Assembly: GCF_018881795.1 (NCBI RefSeq)
Contig: NZ_JACVPQ010000001.1
Span: 1,407,305-1,471,304 of the forward strand
Direction: 5' to 3'
Length of the DNA stretch: 64,000 bases
Origin: Polynucleobacter sp. MWH-Jannik1A5
Lineage (GTDB): Bacteria; Pseudomonadota; Gammaproteobacteria; Burkholderiales; Burkholderiaceae
Below are positions 44,047 to 52,283 of the stretch, piece after piece. The notes below the pieces were generated by a model, which made no database searches, was not told where the DNA came from, and saw nothing but the letters and a program-made list of their open reading frames with translations. A program made the translations under genes and the position numbers. Each line of letters opens with the position of its first letter. The first letter of the stretch is position 1.

Positions 44047-44119
44047 GCTGCCATCTGCCCAAAAAACACTTAAATCAGTATCATTTAGGGCTAATCACTG
44101 AAATCCCTAGGAAATTACT

Positions 44120-45268
44120 ATGCCAGGCTTGCTTCCCAATGTTGATCCAGACGGTTTATTAGAGTTCTCGGTTGTTTATACCGACCGCTCTTTAAATCAT
44201 ATGTCTGAAGAATTTAAGCGTGTGATGGTGGATATTTCAAGTGTCCTGAAGGATGCTTACAACGCTAGTTCGGCAGTGATCGTTCCTGGTAGCGGTACGT
44301 TTGGTATGGAGGCGGTTGCTCGCCAGTTTGCCAATAATGAAAAATGTTTAGTTTTGCGTAACGGTTGGTTTAGCTACCGCTGGACGCAAATCTTTGATTT
44401 GGCGAATATCACCAAGGATGTCACCGTGATTAAAGGTCGCCAGTTAGAAGATTCAACACAAGGTGTTTTTGCTCCTGCTCCTATTGAGGAAGTGGTGGCC
44501 TATATCAAGAAAGAAAAACCAGCGGTAGTTTTTGCGCCGCATGTAGAAACTTCTGCCGGCATCATTCTTCCTGACGATTACCTCAAAGCGGTGGGTGAGG
44601 CAGTTCGCTCTGTAAATGGCTTATTTGTATTGGATTGCATTGCCTCTGGTGCAATGTGGGTTGATATGAAGGCTTGTAATGTGGATGTCCTTATTACTGC
44701 GCCTCAAAAAGGTTGGAGTAGCTCCCCATGTTGCGCATTGATTGCCTTGGGCGATCGTGCACGTGATCGTATTGACGCTACACAAAGCAGCAGCTTCTCA
44801 ATGGATTTGAAGAAGTGGCTTCAGATCATGGAAGCCTATGAAAAAGGTGGCCACGTTTATCACACCACCATGGCTACGGATGCCTTAAAGGTGTTACGTA
44901 ACGTGATGAAAGAAACTCAAGCGCTTGGCTTTGCGGCTCTGAAAGAAAAGCAAATCGAGTTGGGTACAAAGGTGCGTAACTTGCTAGTTTCTAAAGGCTA
45001 TGACTCTGTAGCTGCTAAAGGCTTTCAAGCCCCTGGCGTAGTGGTTAGTTACACCAAAGACCCAGATATTCAGTCCGGCAAGAAATTTATTGCACTCGGT
45101 TTACAGACTGCAGCAGGCGTTCCTTTGCAGTGTGATGAGCGTCCAGACTTCCGTACATTCCGCATCGGTTTATTTGGCTTGGAAAAACTGGCACATGTTG
45201 ATCGCACTGTTGGTCATCTTGAAGCAGCGCTAGAAAAAATTACCGAGACTGAAGCGCAACCTGCGTAA
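44120..45268 (+). CDS. Class V aminotransferase (serine/alanine-glyoxylate type)
   Basis: A 382-residue PLP enzyme. VPGSGTFGMEAVARQF near residue 50 is the cofactor phosphate region, FVLDCIASGAMWVDMKAC carries the Asp that pairs with the pyridine nitrogen, and ITAPQKGWSSSPC holds the Schiff-base Lys (about residue 197). Members transfer amino groups between alanine or serine and glyoxylate, or act on other small amino acids. No partner gene identifies the substrate. A hairpin follows the stop. Confidence 0.88.
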   Translation: MPGLLPNVDPDGLLEFSVVYTDRSLNHMSEEFKRVMVDISSVLKDAYNASSAVIVPGSGTFGMEAVARQFANNEKCLVLRNGWFSYRWTQIFDLANITKDVTVIKGRQLEDSTQGVFAPAPIEEVVAYIKKEKPAVVFAPHVETSAGIILPDDYLKAVGEAVRSVNGLFVLDCIASGAMWVDMKACNVDVLITAPQKGWSSSPCCALIALGDRARDRIDATQSSSFSMDLKKWLQIMEAYEKGGHVYHTTMATDALKVLRNVMKETQALGFAALKEKQIELGTKVRNLLVSKGYDSVAAKGFQAPGVVVSYTKDPDIQSGKKFIALGLQTAAGVPLQCDERPDFRTFRIGLFGLEKLAHVDRTVGHLEAALEKITETEAQPA

Positions 45269-45292
45269 ATACTTTAGTAGTTAAGCAACATC

Positions 45293-45322
45293 AATAAGGG
45301 TCATCACATGATGGCCCTTATT
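45293..45322 (+). terminator. Hairpin terminator after aminotransferase
   Basis: A 13-base stem (AATAAGGGTCATC / GATGGCCCTTATT) with a single G-T wobble and an ACAT loop. It has only a short T-rich tail. It lies between convergent genes and could serve either. Confidence 0.65.
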
Positions 45323-45359
45323 ACATCTACCAAAATTAAATTCAGATTCATCTATCGAA

Positions 45360-45989
45360 TCATCTGGCTAAGGGGTTAGGGGTTGCCTCTCCAATTTTAT
45401 GCAGGGTGTTGTTGTCCACGTGGTGGAATAACTCTGCCTGATCTTTGATTTTCATGATCGTGTCTTGCTCATAAGACCAAGTGCCATCATCATGAACCGA
45501 AACCTGAATTCGAAACTCGACCGTTCTAAATGCGTAATCCAGAAAAGGGTTAGAGGAGATGCCTGCACATCGATCATCTTCTTTGGCGAGCAACTCAAAT
45601 TGCTTGGCATCGGCTGTGGCTTTGCCGGTTGCCATTGTGATCATGCCTCGCGGTATCGAGAGGGTATGAATAATGTTGCCAGTAGCTGGCTCCCATAGCC
45701 AATAACCCACCTGATCATGATAGGTTTTTACTTGGTCGGGTTTGGTGATGTGCGTGTGATATCTCAAGCCGTAGAACAATTGTGGCCCATTAGTTTGGGG
45801 GTCAATAGGTTGGAGTTCGATGTGCTCTACATATGCCTGCTTCTTAGGGCCCTCAGCCTTAGGCTTAACATCCAAACCTCGAATACCTTCCCAGATGCCG
45901 GCCATACCAGTCAAGGGCCCTAGTTGTTCTAGGGTGTTTACTGAATAACCTTGGGGTTCGGTAAAGATGTCGCTCGGAAAATCACTCAT
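45360..45989 (-). CDS. Heme-binding beta-barrel (FABP/nitrobindin-like) protein
   Basis: A 209-residue soluble protein of the DUF1794/THAP4-like heme-binding beta-barrel group. GPLTGMAGIWEGIRGLD near the N-terminus, YHTHITKPDQVKTYHDQVGYWLWEPATG in the middle and TLSIPRGMITMATG match the family; the His residues in the YHTH region or the C-terminal FHHVDNNTLHKIG are candidate heme ligands. Related nitrobindins bind ferric heme and react with NO or peroxynitrite. The bacterial role of this subgroup is not established. Confidence 0.8.
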   Translation of the reverse strand: MSDFPSDIFTEPQGYSVNTLEQLGPLTGMAGIWEGIRGLDVKPKAEGPKKQAYVEHIELQPIDPQTNGPQLFYGLRYHTHITKPDQVKTYHDQVGYWLWEPATGNIIHTLSIPRGMITMATGKATADAKQFELLAKEDDRCAGISSNPFLDYAFRTVEFRIQVSVHDDGTWSYEQDTIMKIKDQAELFHHVDNNTLHKIGEATPNPLAR

Positions 45990-46070
45990 GACTAGCCTTC
46001 TAAAAATGAAGCATTAATCTCAATTTTTTGAGTATTATTAAATTATCCACAAACTTACTCGGAGAACTAC

Positions 46071-46349
46071 ATGATTTCTCGTTTCGCACGCTTGAGCTTG
46101 GCTACCCTTATCTCTGCTGCTATTGGCATTACGCCACTCTCCGTAATGGCTGCTGATCCAGCACCAGCTTCTGCGCCAGCCGCTACTCCTGCTGCCGCTC
46201 CAACACCTACATCGGCTGCTGCCCCTAGCGAGAAATCTGCTGAGAAGAAGGCTAAGAAAAAAGCCAAGAAAGAAAAGAAAGCTGAGAAAAAGACTAAAAA
46301 GAAATCTCAGAAGAAATCCAAAGCTGCTGCCGACGCACCAGCTCAGTAA
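46071..46349 (+). CDS. Small exported Ala/Pro- then Lys-rich protein
   Basis: A 92-residue protein in three parts: a Sec signal peptide (about 1-27, ending SVMAAD), an Ala/Pro/Ser-rich stretch (about 27-60), and a C-terminal region with about 18 Lys in 31 residues broken by Ala, Glu and Ser. Ribosome site CGGAGAA precedes the ATG. It resembles histone-tail-like or envelope-binding basic peptides but I know no family. Being exported, it would meet LPS or peptidoglycan rather than DNA. Confidence 0.7.
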   Translation: MISRFARLSLATLISAAIGITPLSVMAADPAPASAPAATPAAAPTPTSAAAPSEKSAEKKAKKKAKKEKKAEKKTKKKSQKKSKAAADAPAQ

Positions 46350-46360
46350 TTGAATACCCC

Positions 46361-47338
46361 TTAATTAAGGGGCTCCGTATTATCAAAGTCATCAGATTTT
46401 TTTGGATCTGGTGACTTTTTTGTTGGGGCATCGTTGCGCACCAGTAACCACATCGCCGCAATAACTAAAGTCATGCCGCTAATTTGCGTCCAGGTAATAG
46501 GCTCTGCCAAAATGAGATATCCCATAAAGATGGTGGATACGGGGCCTAGTATTCCTGCTTGCGCTACCAATGGTGAGCCAATGCGATTGATAGCAATCAT
46601 GATGAGAAGCATTGGAATCACAGTGCATAGGCTCGCATTGAGCAGGCTATACCAATAAATTTGTGGAACTTGCTCGAATATGGCTGATGGATTGTGAATG
46701 GTTGATTGCAATATGCTTAAGACCGCTGAGGCTGAGCTAGCGTAGACAACTAGTCGGACACTGCCAATGCGCTTAACCATTTCTCCCGCGCCAATCATGT
46801 AGGCTGCGTAGGAACAGGCACTACCGAAGACTAAAAACATTCCAAGCCAGGCGCCAAGACCAGAAGAGCTAGCGTCTTGTATGAATACGACAAAAACTCC
46901 AATGTAACCAACGATTAATGAATACCATTGAAGTTTAGAGATTGGTTTTTTTAAAACAAAATAAGAGATGAGTAGAACAATGGTTGGTGTGAGATAGAGG
47001 ACGATACGCTCTAAACCAACAGAGATATATTGCAGGCCCAAGAAATCAATATAGCTAGATAAGAAGTAGCCCAAAAACCCTAAGAAAAATAATTTGCCAC
47101 GATCAAGCCAAGTGATTGGACTCATCGTCATGCGGCGTGATTCCCACCAGAAGATGCCCCAAAACAAGGGGAGGGCCATGAGCATGCGTAGGGCCAAAAG
47201 TGTTTCGGCGTTTGCGCCATAACCAAAGGCGAGTTTTACCAAAATTGCCTTGCCCGAGAAAAGCATCGAGCCAACTCCGGCCATCAGGATGCCATAGAGG
47301 TAACGTCGGTGATGATGTGCTGCGCTTACTGAATGCAT
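46361..47338 (-). CDS. EamA/DMT family transporter
   Basis: A 325-residue inner-membrane protein with ten hydrophobic helices in two EamA repeats. MLFSGKAILVKLAFGYGANAETLLALRM at the start (helices 1 and 2) and the repeat-2 LLNASLCTVIPMLLIMIAINRIG are typical. A charged Lys/Asp-rich tail follows. Substrate unknown. It lies 6 bases after the nnrD gene on the same strand, so the two are probably co-transcribed. Its stop falls within a 16-base perfect palindrome (CCCCTTAATTAAGGGG, 46357-46372). Confidence 0.88.
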   Translation of the reverse strand: MHSVSAAHHHRRYLYGILMAGVGSMLFSGKAILVKLAFGYGANAETLLALRMLMALPLFWGIFWWESRRMTMSPITWLDRGKLFFLGFLGYFLSSYIDFLGLQYISVGLERIVLYLTPTIVLLISYFVLKKPISKLQWYSLIVGYIGVFVVFIQDASSSGLGAWLGMFLVFGSACSYAAYMIGAGEMVKRIGSVRLVVYASSASAVLSILQSTIHNPSAIFEQVPQIYWYSLLNASLCTVIPMLLIMIAINRIGSPLVAQAGILGPVSTIFMGYLILAEPITWTQISGMTLVIAAMWLLVRNDAPTKKSPDPKKSDDFDNTEPLN

Positions 47339-47344
47339 ATAGAT

Positions 47345-48229
47345 TTATAACAGCTTATTCAGCATGGCCCGCATTTCTAAGACGGTCTCGGAGGGCGTTA
47401 AGCCAATAGGACCAACCCCTTGGCTTACTAAGTTATCTGCTGCACTTGCATGGAGCTCAACTGCGATTCCAGTCGCTTGCCATAAATCGAGTTGATGACG
47501 AACGCCTTGACCAGCAATGGCGGCAATACTCCCCGTGAGAACATCACCCATTCCTCCGGTGCCCATGCCGGGATTGCCCGCAAGACATTGCACCGGAGAG
47601 TTCTGTGGAGATGCTATCAAGGTATGTTGTCCCTTCAGCACTACGATGGATTGCGTTAAGTCAACAAGCTGCCTAATGGCAGTAACACGATCAGACTGTA
47701 CTTTTTCTGTTGTCGAATTTAAAAGTTTAGCTGCCTCACCGGGATGGGGGGTGACAACGGTAGAATTCGGAAATTGTTTATTGCGAGTCTGAAGTTGCTC
47801 AAGTAACTCAGAAGACTCACTGATTAAATTAAGCGCATCAGCATCAATCACCAATCGAATGTTTGGATGTGCCAGTGCTGAGCGCAAACAGCAAGATGCC
47901 AACTCCGATTTCCCGAGACCTGGACCAATTGCAATCACATCGGGCCGTGTTGTGACAAGCGCCTCTTGAATATTCAATGTCGCTAGACGAATCATGAGTT
48001 CGGGCTGGCTAACGTCGGCACGCGCTGATGCTGGGTCCAGTATTTCTAGGATGGTCCAGCCAGCTCCCAAATGTAAGCAGGCATTTCCTGCCAAAATCAG
48101 CGCTCCAGCCATACCAGGTGCACCACCAATTAAAACAACCTTACCAGCATTGCCTTTATGTTCGGCGGGCCCCCGCTTGAGAAGCGGTATGAGCTTCAGA
48201 GTATCGAGGGCAACAGGTTGAGAGTTCAT
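47345..48229 (-). CDS. nnrD: ADP-dependent NAD(P)H-hydrate dehydratase
   Basis: A 294-residue ribokinase-like repair enzyme that dehydrates the S form of NADHX and NADPHX. HKGNAGKVVLIGGAPGMAGALILAGNA (N-terminal glycine-rich site, in two parts), VVTPHPGEAAKLL, VLKGQHTLI and the catalytic GNPGMGTGGMGDVLTG with its Asp (about residue 227) are diagnostic of the YjeF C-terminal domain. The epimerase domain that is fused in E. coli NnrR is absent, so the NnrE partner must be elsewhere. Confidence 0.93.
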   Translation of the reverse strand: MNSQPVALDTLKLIPLLKRGPAEHKGNAGKVVLIGGAPGMAGALILAGNACLHLGAGWTILEILDPASARADVSQPELMIRLATLNIQEALVTTRPDVIAIGPGLGKSELASCCLRSALAHPNIRLVIDADALNLISESSELLEQLQTRNKQFPNSTVVTPHPGEAAKLLNSTTEKVQSDRVTAIRQLVDLTQSIVVLKGQHTLIASPQNSPVQCLAGNPGMGTGGMGDVLTGSIAAIAGQGVRHQLDLWQATGIAVELHASAADNLVSQGVGPIGLTPSETVLEMRAMLNKLL

Positions 48230-48293
48230 TTGGATAGTATCGCTCTGATTATGGGGTGCTTGAGCTAATTATAGGAAAGAGTATGCTGGTTGC

Positions 48294-49709
48294 ATGAAGA
48301 TTCAATTTCTTGGCGCAGCAGGTGAGGTGACTGGCTCACAACATTCCGTTGAAGCGATGCTGTCTGGAAGATTGCGGCATTTCATGGTTGACTATGGCAT
48401 GTTCCAGGGTGGTCGCGAGGCAACCAATAAGAACCTCGAGCCTTTACCATTTGCACCCAAAGACCTCGACTTTGTAGTACTGACACATGCGCATATTGAT
48501 CATAGTGGTTTGTTACCCCGTTTATGTGCGCAAGGTTTTTCCGGACCGATCTACTGCACTAACGCTACCTTTGAGTTATTAAAAATTATTTTGCTTGATA
48601 GCGCCCATTTACAACGTGCCGATGTCGAGCGAGCGGAGAGAAGGAAGAAGGCGGGCAAGTGGCGTGGGGAAATGCCAGTTGCACTGTATTCAAGGGAAGA
48701 GGTTGAAATGACTCTCGCCCAGTTTGAGCCTTTGGATTACAGGCAGTCTGTGGAGCTTGTGCCAGGCGTTCAGTTAGAGTTTCGTAATGCTGGACATATT
48801 TTGGGGTCAGCTATCGCTGTCATTGATATTGCCGAGGATGGGTTAGAGAAAAAGCGGTGTGTTTTTTCAGGTGATATTGGCATGAAAGGAAAAGTCTTAA
48901 TGCCTGATCCTGATCTGATTCAGGAAGCTGATGTTGTTGTAGTTGAATCCACCTATGGTGATCGACTTCATCGAACTCTACAAGATACTGAAGACGAGTT
49001 AGTTGAGGTAATTACTTCAACTATGACTGCGCATGGAAATGTGGTGATGCCAGCTTTTGCGGTCGGACGGACTCAAGAAATACTATTTTTATTAATTGAC
49101 TTGGTGAAGAGGGGGCGCTTACCCCACCTAAGTATCTGGGTGGACTCACCGATGGCTACGGCAGCAACTCACCTCACTCAGCATTTTTTCTCGCAATTAG
49201 ATGGCGAGTCTCAAGCTACCTTTAAGTGGTATCAAAATAATCCAAATACAGTAGACCTGCGCTTCATTGCTGACGTAGAAGAATCAAAAGCGCTAAATAA
49301 AGTAAAAGGTGGGGCGATCATTATTTCGGCTAGCGGTATGTGTGACGCTGGCCGTATTGTTCACCACTTAGTAAGCAATTTGCCGCGCTCACAAAATGCC
49401 ATTGTGATTACAGGCTTTCAGGCTTATGGCAGTCTTGGCAGACGCCTAGTAGATAAGGTACAGAAAGTGCGCTTATTTGGTGAGGAGGTTCCTGTTAAAG
49501 CCTCAATCCATACTATTGGCGGTTTGTCTGCTCACGCCGATCAGGCGGGATTGCTAGACTGGCTGCGAGGATTTAAAAAATCACCAAGTACTGTTTTTGT
49601 AGTGCATGGCGAGCCAGAGTCCTCGTCAGTATTAGCTGAATGCATCAGGGATGAGCTGAATTGGACTAATGTCATCATTCCTGAGCGTTCACATATTTAT
49701 GAGTGCTAG
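48294..49709 (+). CDS. MBL-fold beta-CASP hydrolase (RNA/exonuclease type)
   Basis: A 471-residue metallo-beta-lactamase protein with an inserted beta-CASP domain. Zinc motifs: LTHAHIDHSGLLPRL (about residues 62-76), GHILGSA, SGDIG. Beta-CASP motifs: VVVVESTYGDR (A/B region), SASGMCDAGRI (about 350) and the final SAHADQAGLLDW with FVVHGEPES. This matches the YSH1/CPSF73-like archaeal and bacterial RNase-type proteins. Cytoplasmic RNA processing is the likely role; the target is unknown. No partner gene is adjacent. Confidence 0.9.
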   Translation: MKIQFLGAAGEVTGSQHSVEAMLSGRLRHFMVDYGMFQGGREATNKNLEPLPFAPKDLDFVVLTHAHIDHSGLLPRLCAQGFSGPIYCTNATFELLKIILLDSAHLQRADVERAERRKKAGKWRGEMPVALYSREEVEMTLAQFEPLDYRQSVELVPGVQLEFRNAGHILGSAIAVIDIAEDGLEKKRCVFSGDIGMKGKVLMPDPDLIQEADVVVVESTYGDRLHRTLQDTEDELVEVITSTMTAHGNVVMPAFAVGRTQEILFLLIDLVKRGRLPHLSIWVDSPMATAATHLTQHFFSQLDGESQATFKWYQNNPNTVDLRFIADVEESKALNKVKGGAIIISASGMCDAGRIVHHLVSNLPRSQNAIVITGFQAYGSLGRRLVDKVQKVRLFGEEVPVKASIHTIGGLSAHADQAGLLDWLRGFKKSPSTVFVVHGEPESSSVLAECIRDELNWTNVIIPERSHIYEC

Positions 49710-49721
49710 ATAACAATCAAT

Positions 49722-50459
49722 TTAGTCAGCTACTTTGGCGCCTTGAATATTGTGGCGCTTCATGGCGTCTGCAATAAATCCAGATTGTTTTAGTTCGGCA
49801 ATCACATCACTTAAAAAGGCGGTTGTATTTTCATAGTCAGTACGTGCTTTAGGAATACCGATCGCTTGATTAATCACCATAAACCTTCCTGGCAGCATAC
49901 GTAAACCCTTGTAGCGTTTCGCATCACTCTCTAGCTGCTGTTTTACACCCGCTGCCACATTCCCTTGCCCAGACATAAAGTCGTCCACAACGGCTTGTGA
50001 GCTAGCGGCACGAAGCAAGGTGGCATTCTTAATCTCGCGGGACAGGTAGAGGTCATAGGCACTACCTTTGCCAACTACGATTTCATTCCCGGTAACATCC
50101 ACTTCCTCATTGTTCTGAATAGTTGACTCAGCTTTAACCATGTAAGCACCCTCTATTTGAATATAGGCTGGTGTGTAGCTAATATCTGCGCCACGCACTG
50201 GATCAATCGCTACAAATACCAAATCGATTTCTCCGGTCTTGACTGCATCTACTGTGGCGCCTGCTGTTTTAAAGGGCGTGAGTTGCACTGGTAAAGAGAT
50301 TCTCTTGCCAATCTCATTTGCAATATCAATTGTTACGCCATAAAGACGTTTTGTATTAGGCTCCTCATTTGCAAGAATGGGGTTACCCAAATTGATGCCA
50401 ACACGCAAAGTTGCGGTTGGAGCAAAGGAAGAAAGGGTGGAAGAGTCGATGGTTTTCAT
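49722..50459 (-). CDS. Solute-binding-protein-like (SBP family 3) protein without signal peptide
   Basis: A 245-residue protein with the bacterial extracellular solute-binding family 3 fold: LRVGINLGNPILANEE, YGVTIDIANEIGKR, LTPFKTAGATVDAVKTGEIDLVFVAIDP and a C-terminal lobe. It begins MKTIDSSTLSSFAPTATLRVG with no hydrophobic or twin-Arg export signal, and the domain starts about 17 residues in. In-frame upstream sequence runs into a hairpin without a start codon. No permease or ATPase is near. It could be a cytoplasmic ligand sensor or a decayed transporter component. Confidence 0.75.
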   Translation of the reverse strand: MKTIDSSTLSSFAPTATLRVGINLGNPILANEEPNTKRLYGVTIDIANEIGKRISLPVQLTPFKTAGATVDAVKTGEIDLVFVAIDPVRGADISYTPAYIQIEGAYMVKAESTIQNNEEVDVTGNEIVVGKGSAYDLYLSREIKNATLLRAASSQAVVDDFMSGQGNVAAGVKQQLESDAKRYKGLRMLPGRFMVINQAIGIPKARTDYENTTAFLSDVIAELKQSGFIADAMKRHNIQGAKVAD

Positions 50460-50476
50460 GGTTATAAAAGTAGATA

Positions 50477-50504
50477 TAAAAAAACCGCGGCGGACCGCGG
50501 TTTT
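50477..50504 (-). terminator. Rho-independent terminator between small membrane protein and SBP-like gene
   Basis: A perfect 10-base stem (AAAACCGCGG / CCGCGGTTTT) with a CGGA loop. On the minus strand it ends in a run of T. It lies downstream of the 50522-50722 gene and only about 20 bases before the SBP-like start codon. Confidence 0.85.
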
Positions 50505-50521
50505 ATGTGCAGAATAAGAAA

Positions 50522-50722
50522 TTACTTCTTGGCGTCAGCAGCAGGAGCTGCAGGAGCCGCTGCTGGAGCAGCAGGAGCATCTTTCTTAGCATCTTCCATG
50601 TGCGCAGCTTCAGCACCATGCTTTTCACCACCCATATCAATATCGCCGTCGCCTTTGATTAGTAAATAGGCGGTGGCACCAATTAAGACTAGTACCATAA
50701 TGATAATTGCACGGTTGCTCAT
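50522..50722 (-). CDS. Small single-pass membrane protein with Ala/Pro tail
   Basis: A 66-residue protein with one membrane helix near the N-terminus (AIIIMVLVLIGATAYLLI, about residues 5-22), a charged middle (KGDGDIDMGGEKHGAEAAHMEDAKK) and a low-complexity Ala/Pro/Lys tail. No family recognised. A good ribosome site (GGAAAAGC) precedes the ATG on this strand, and a strong terminator follows, so this small gene appears to be a real stand-alone transcript. Confidence 0.65.
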   Translation of the reverse strand: MSNRAIIIMVLVLIGATAYLLIKGDGDIDMGGEKHGAEAAHMEDAKKDAPAAPAAAPAAPAADAKK

Positions 50723-50885
50723 TGCTTTTCCTTCAGTTGGATTGAAATTAGATCAATTTTAACTCGGGATAGGCTCTGGGTAAATCCCAATAATCCCTAG
50801 AAGCCCGTATCCATGCTTGAACTAGGTATTAACACTTATTTGGGCGCGAGTTAAGATGGTCCTAATTACCCCAAAAGGTTGCAAC

Positions 50886-51743
50886 ATGAGCCCAAAGCTG
50901 CCCACACATAACTCTCAAACAATCACCGAGTTTTTAAATCTACATCAGAGTCAGATCTCAGAAGAAGACTCCGAGGACTCCTATAAGTTTGCCTTTGATG
51001 ATGAGGCCTTTCTGGCCCGTAGAGAAACCATGGGCATCCGTTTTGAATTAGAGTTGCTCAAGCCCGAAGTGCTGCTCAAAGAACATGGCATCGAGCATAC
51101 GATTACGGTTTTTGGATCAACCCGTTTCATTAGCCATCAAGCAGCAGCAGAGCTCAAAGAAAAAGCAAAGACTCTAGATGAGATCGCTGCTGCTAATAAA
51201 GCCTTATTACACAGTGAATATTATGAGTCTGCCCGTGAGTTTGGTGCTCTCGTTGCTTCCTACAATGCAACACAAAAAAAGGACTCCAATAAGCTTCATA
51301 TTTGTACGGGCGGTGGCCCTGGAATTATGGAGGCTGCAAATCGGGGCGCTTTTGAGTCCGGTGATAAGACTATTGGTTTTAATATCAGCCTTCCTAGAGA
51401 GCAGCATCCAAATCAGTACATCAGTCCTGGTTTAAGTTTTCGCTTTCATTACTTTGCGTTACGTAAGATGCACTTCATGCTCAGAGCAAGAGCAATCGTG
51501 GCCTATCCTGGAGGCTTTGGCTCTTTTGATGAATTATTTGAAGTATTAACTCTCATACAGACTAAAAAAGTCGTCCGCATACCGGTGATATTGGTGGGTA
51601 AAAGCTATTGGAATGAAATGCTGAACTTTAAGAGCATGGTTGAGTTTGGTGTAATTGACCAAGAAGATATGCAGAGTATCCATTTCTCCGAGACTGCCGA
51701 GGAGGCTTGGCAGGTGATTCGGGATTGGTATCAGTTGGGCTAA
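50886..51743 (+). CDS. LOG family protein (TIGR00730), nucleotide phosphoribohydrolase-like
   Basis: A 285-residue Rossmann-fold protein of the LOG (lysine decarboxylase-like) family. The motif ICTGGGPGIMEAANRGA and the second signature PGGFGSFDELFEVLT together form the active site that cleaves nucleoside 5'-monophosphates such as cytokinin ribotides or AMP. An N-terminal extension of about 75 residues precedes the fold, as in the larger bacterial LOG group. Start chosen at ATG 50886; an in-frame ATG at 50856 would add 10 residues. Confidence 0.87.
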   Translation: MSPKLPTHNSQTITEFLNLHQSQISEEDSEDSYKFAFDDEAFLARRETMGIRFELELLKPEVLLKEHGIEHTITVFGSTRFISHQAAAELKEKAKTLDEIAAANKALLHSEYYESAREFGALVASYNATQKKDSNKLHICTGGGPGIMEAANRGAFESGDKTIGFNISLPREQHPNQYISPGLSFRFHYFALRKMHFMLRARAIVAYPGGFGSFDELFEVLTLIQTKKVVRIPVILVGKSYWNEMLNFKSMVEFGVIDQEDMQSIHFSETAEEAWQVIRDWYQLG

Positions 51744-51767
51744 CGAGGCACCTGTAAAATCATCACC

Positions 51768-52280
51768 ATGAATCCTTCACAAGCCAATCTCGCTATATCT
51801 CTTGATCTTCCAGGCTATCTCTTGGGTGGAGCTATGCTTTTGTTGGTCATGGTATTTCATGGCGTACTGCTACTCCAAATTGCCAAGCGCTATGAGGTGA
51901 AAACATTTTTGTATTTGGCAGAGAAAAAATACTCTGCTGTAGCACTCTGTTTTTATATTAGCGTATTCCTTTTATTTTTAACGCATATTGCTGAAATACT
52001 CATCTGGGGCATTGCGTTGTATGTATTCAAATTGCTACCTGCATTAGGGCAGAGTATTTTATTTAGTGGCAGCACCTATACAGCGATGGGATTCATGGAG
52101 GATATTCTTCCAGACGGCTGGAAGATGCTCGCAGTCATCATCGCTTTTTCTGGAATGTTCTCGTTTGCATGGACAGCATCAGTCATGATTTCGATGACTA
52201 AAAACTTTCGTCAAGCCTATACCAAGCTTCACATGAGAAAACTCAATATCTCATCTGACATCATCGATCGTTTTGAGTAA
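51768..52280 (+). CDS. Membrane protein with degenerate ion-channel-like pore segment
   Basis: A 170-residue protein with about four hydrophobic helices. Between the third and fourth is ILFSGSTYTAMGFMEDILP followed by WKMLAVIIAFSGMFSFAW, which resembles the pore loop plus last helix of two-TM potassium-channel domains, but the selectivity sequence TVGYG is replaced by YTAMGF. The last 25 residues are basic and cytoplasmic. I cannot assign a function with confidence. A second open question is whether it works with the YhiN flavoprotein gene, which begins 3 bases later. Confidence 0.65.
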   Translation: MNPSQANLAISLDLPGYLLGGAMLLLVMVFHGVLLLQIAKRYEVKTFLYLAEKKYSAVALCFYISVFLLFLTHIAEILIWGIALYVFKLLPALGQSILFSGSTYTAMGFMEDILPDGWKMLAVIIAFSGMFSFAWTASVMISMTKNFRQAYTKLHMRKLNISSDIIDRFE

Positions 52281-52283
52281 GAC

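Noticed and set aside
46357-46372. Perfect palindrome CCCCTTAATTAAGGGG as a terminator
   Set aside because: It has no loop or T run and overlaps the stop of the EamA gene. It may be a chance palindrome, so I did not call it a terminator.
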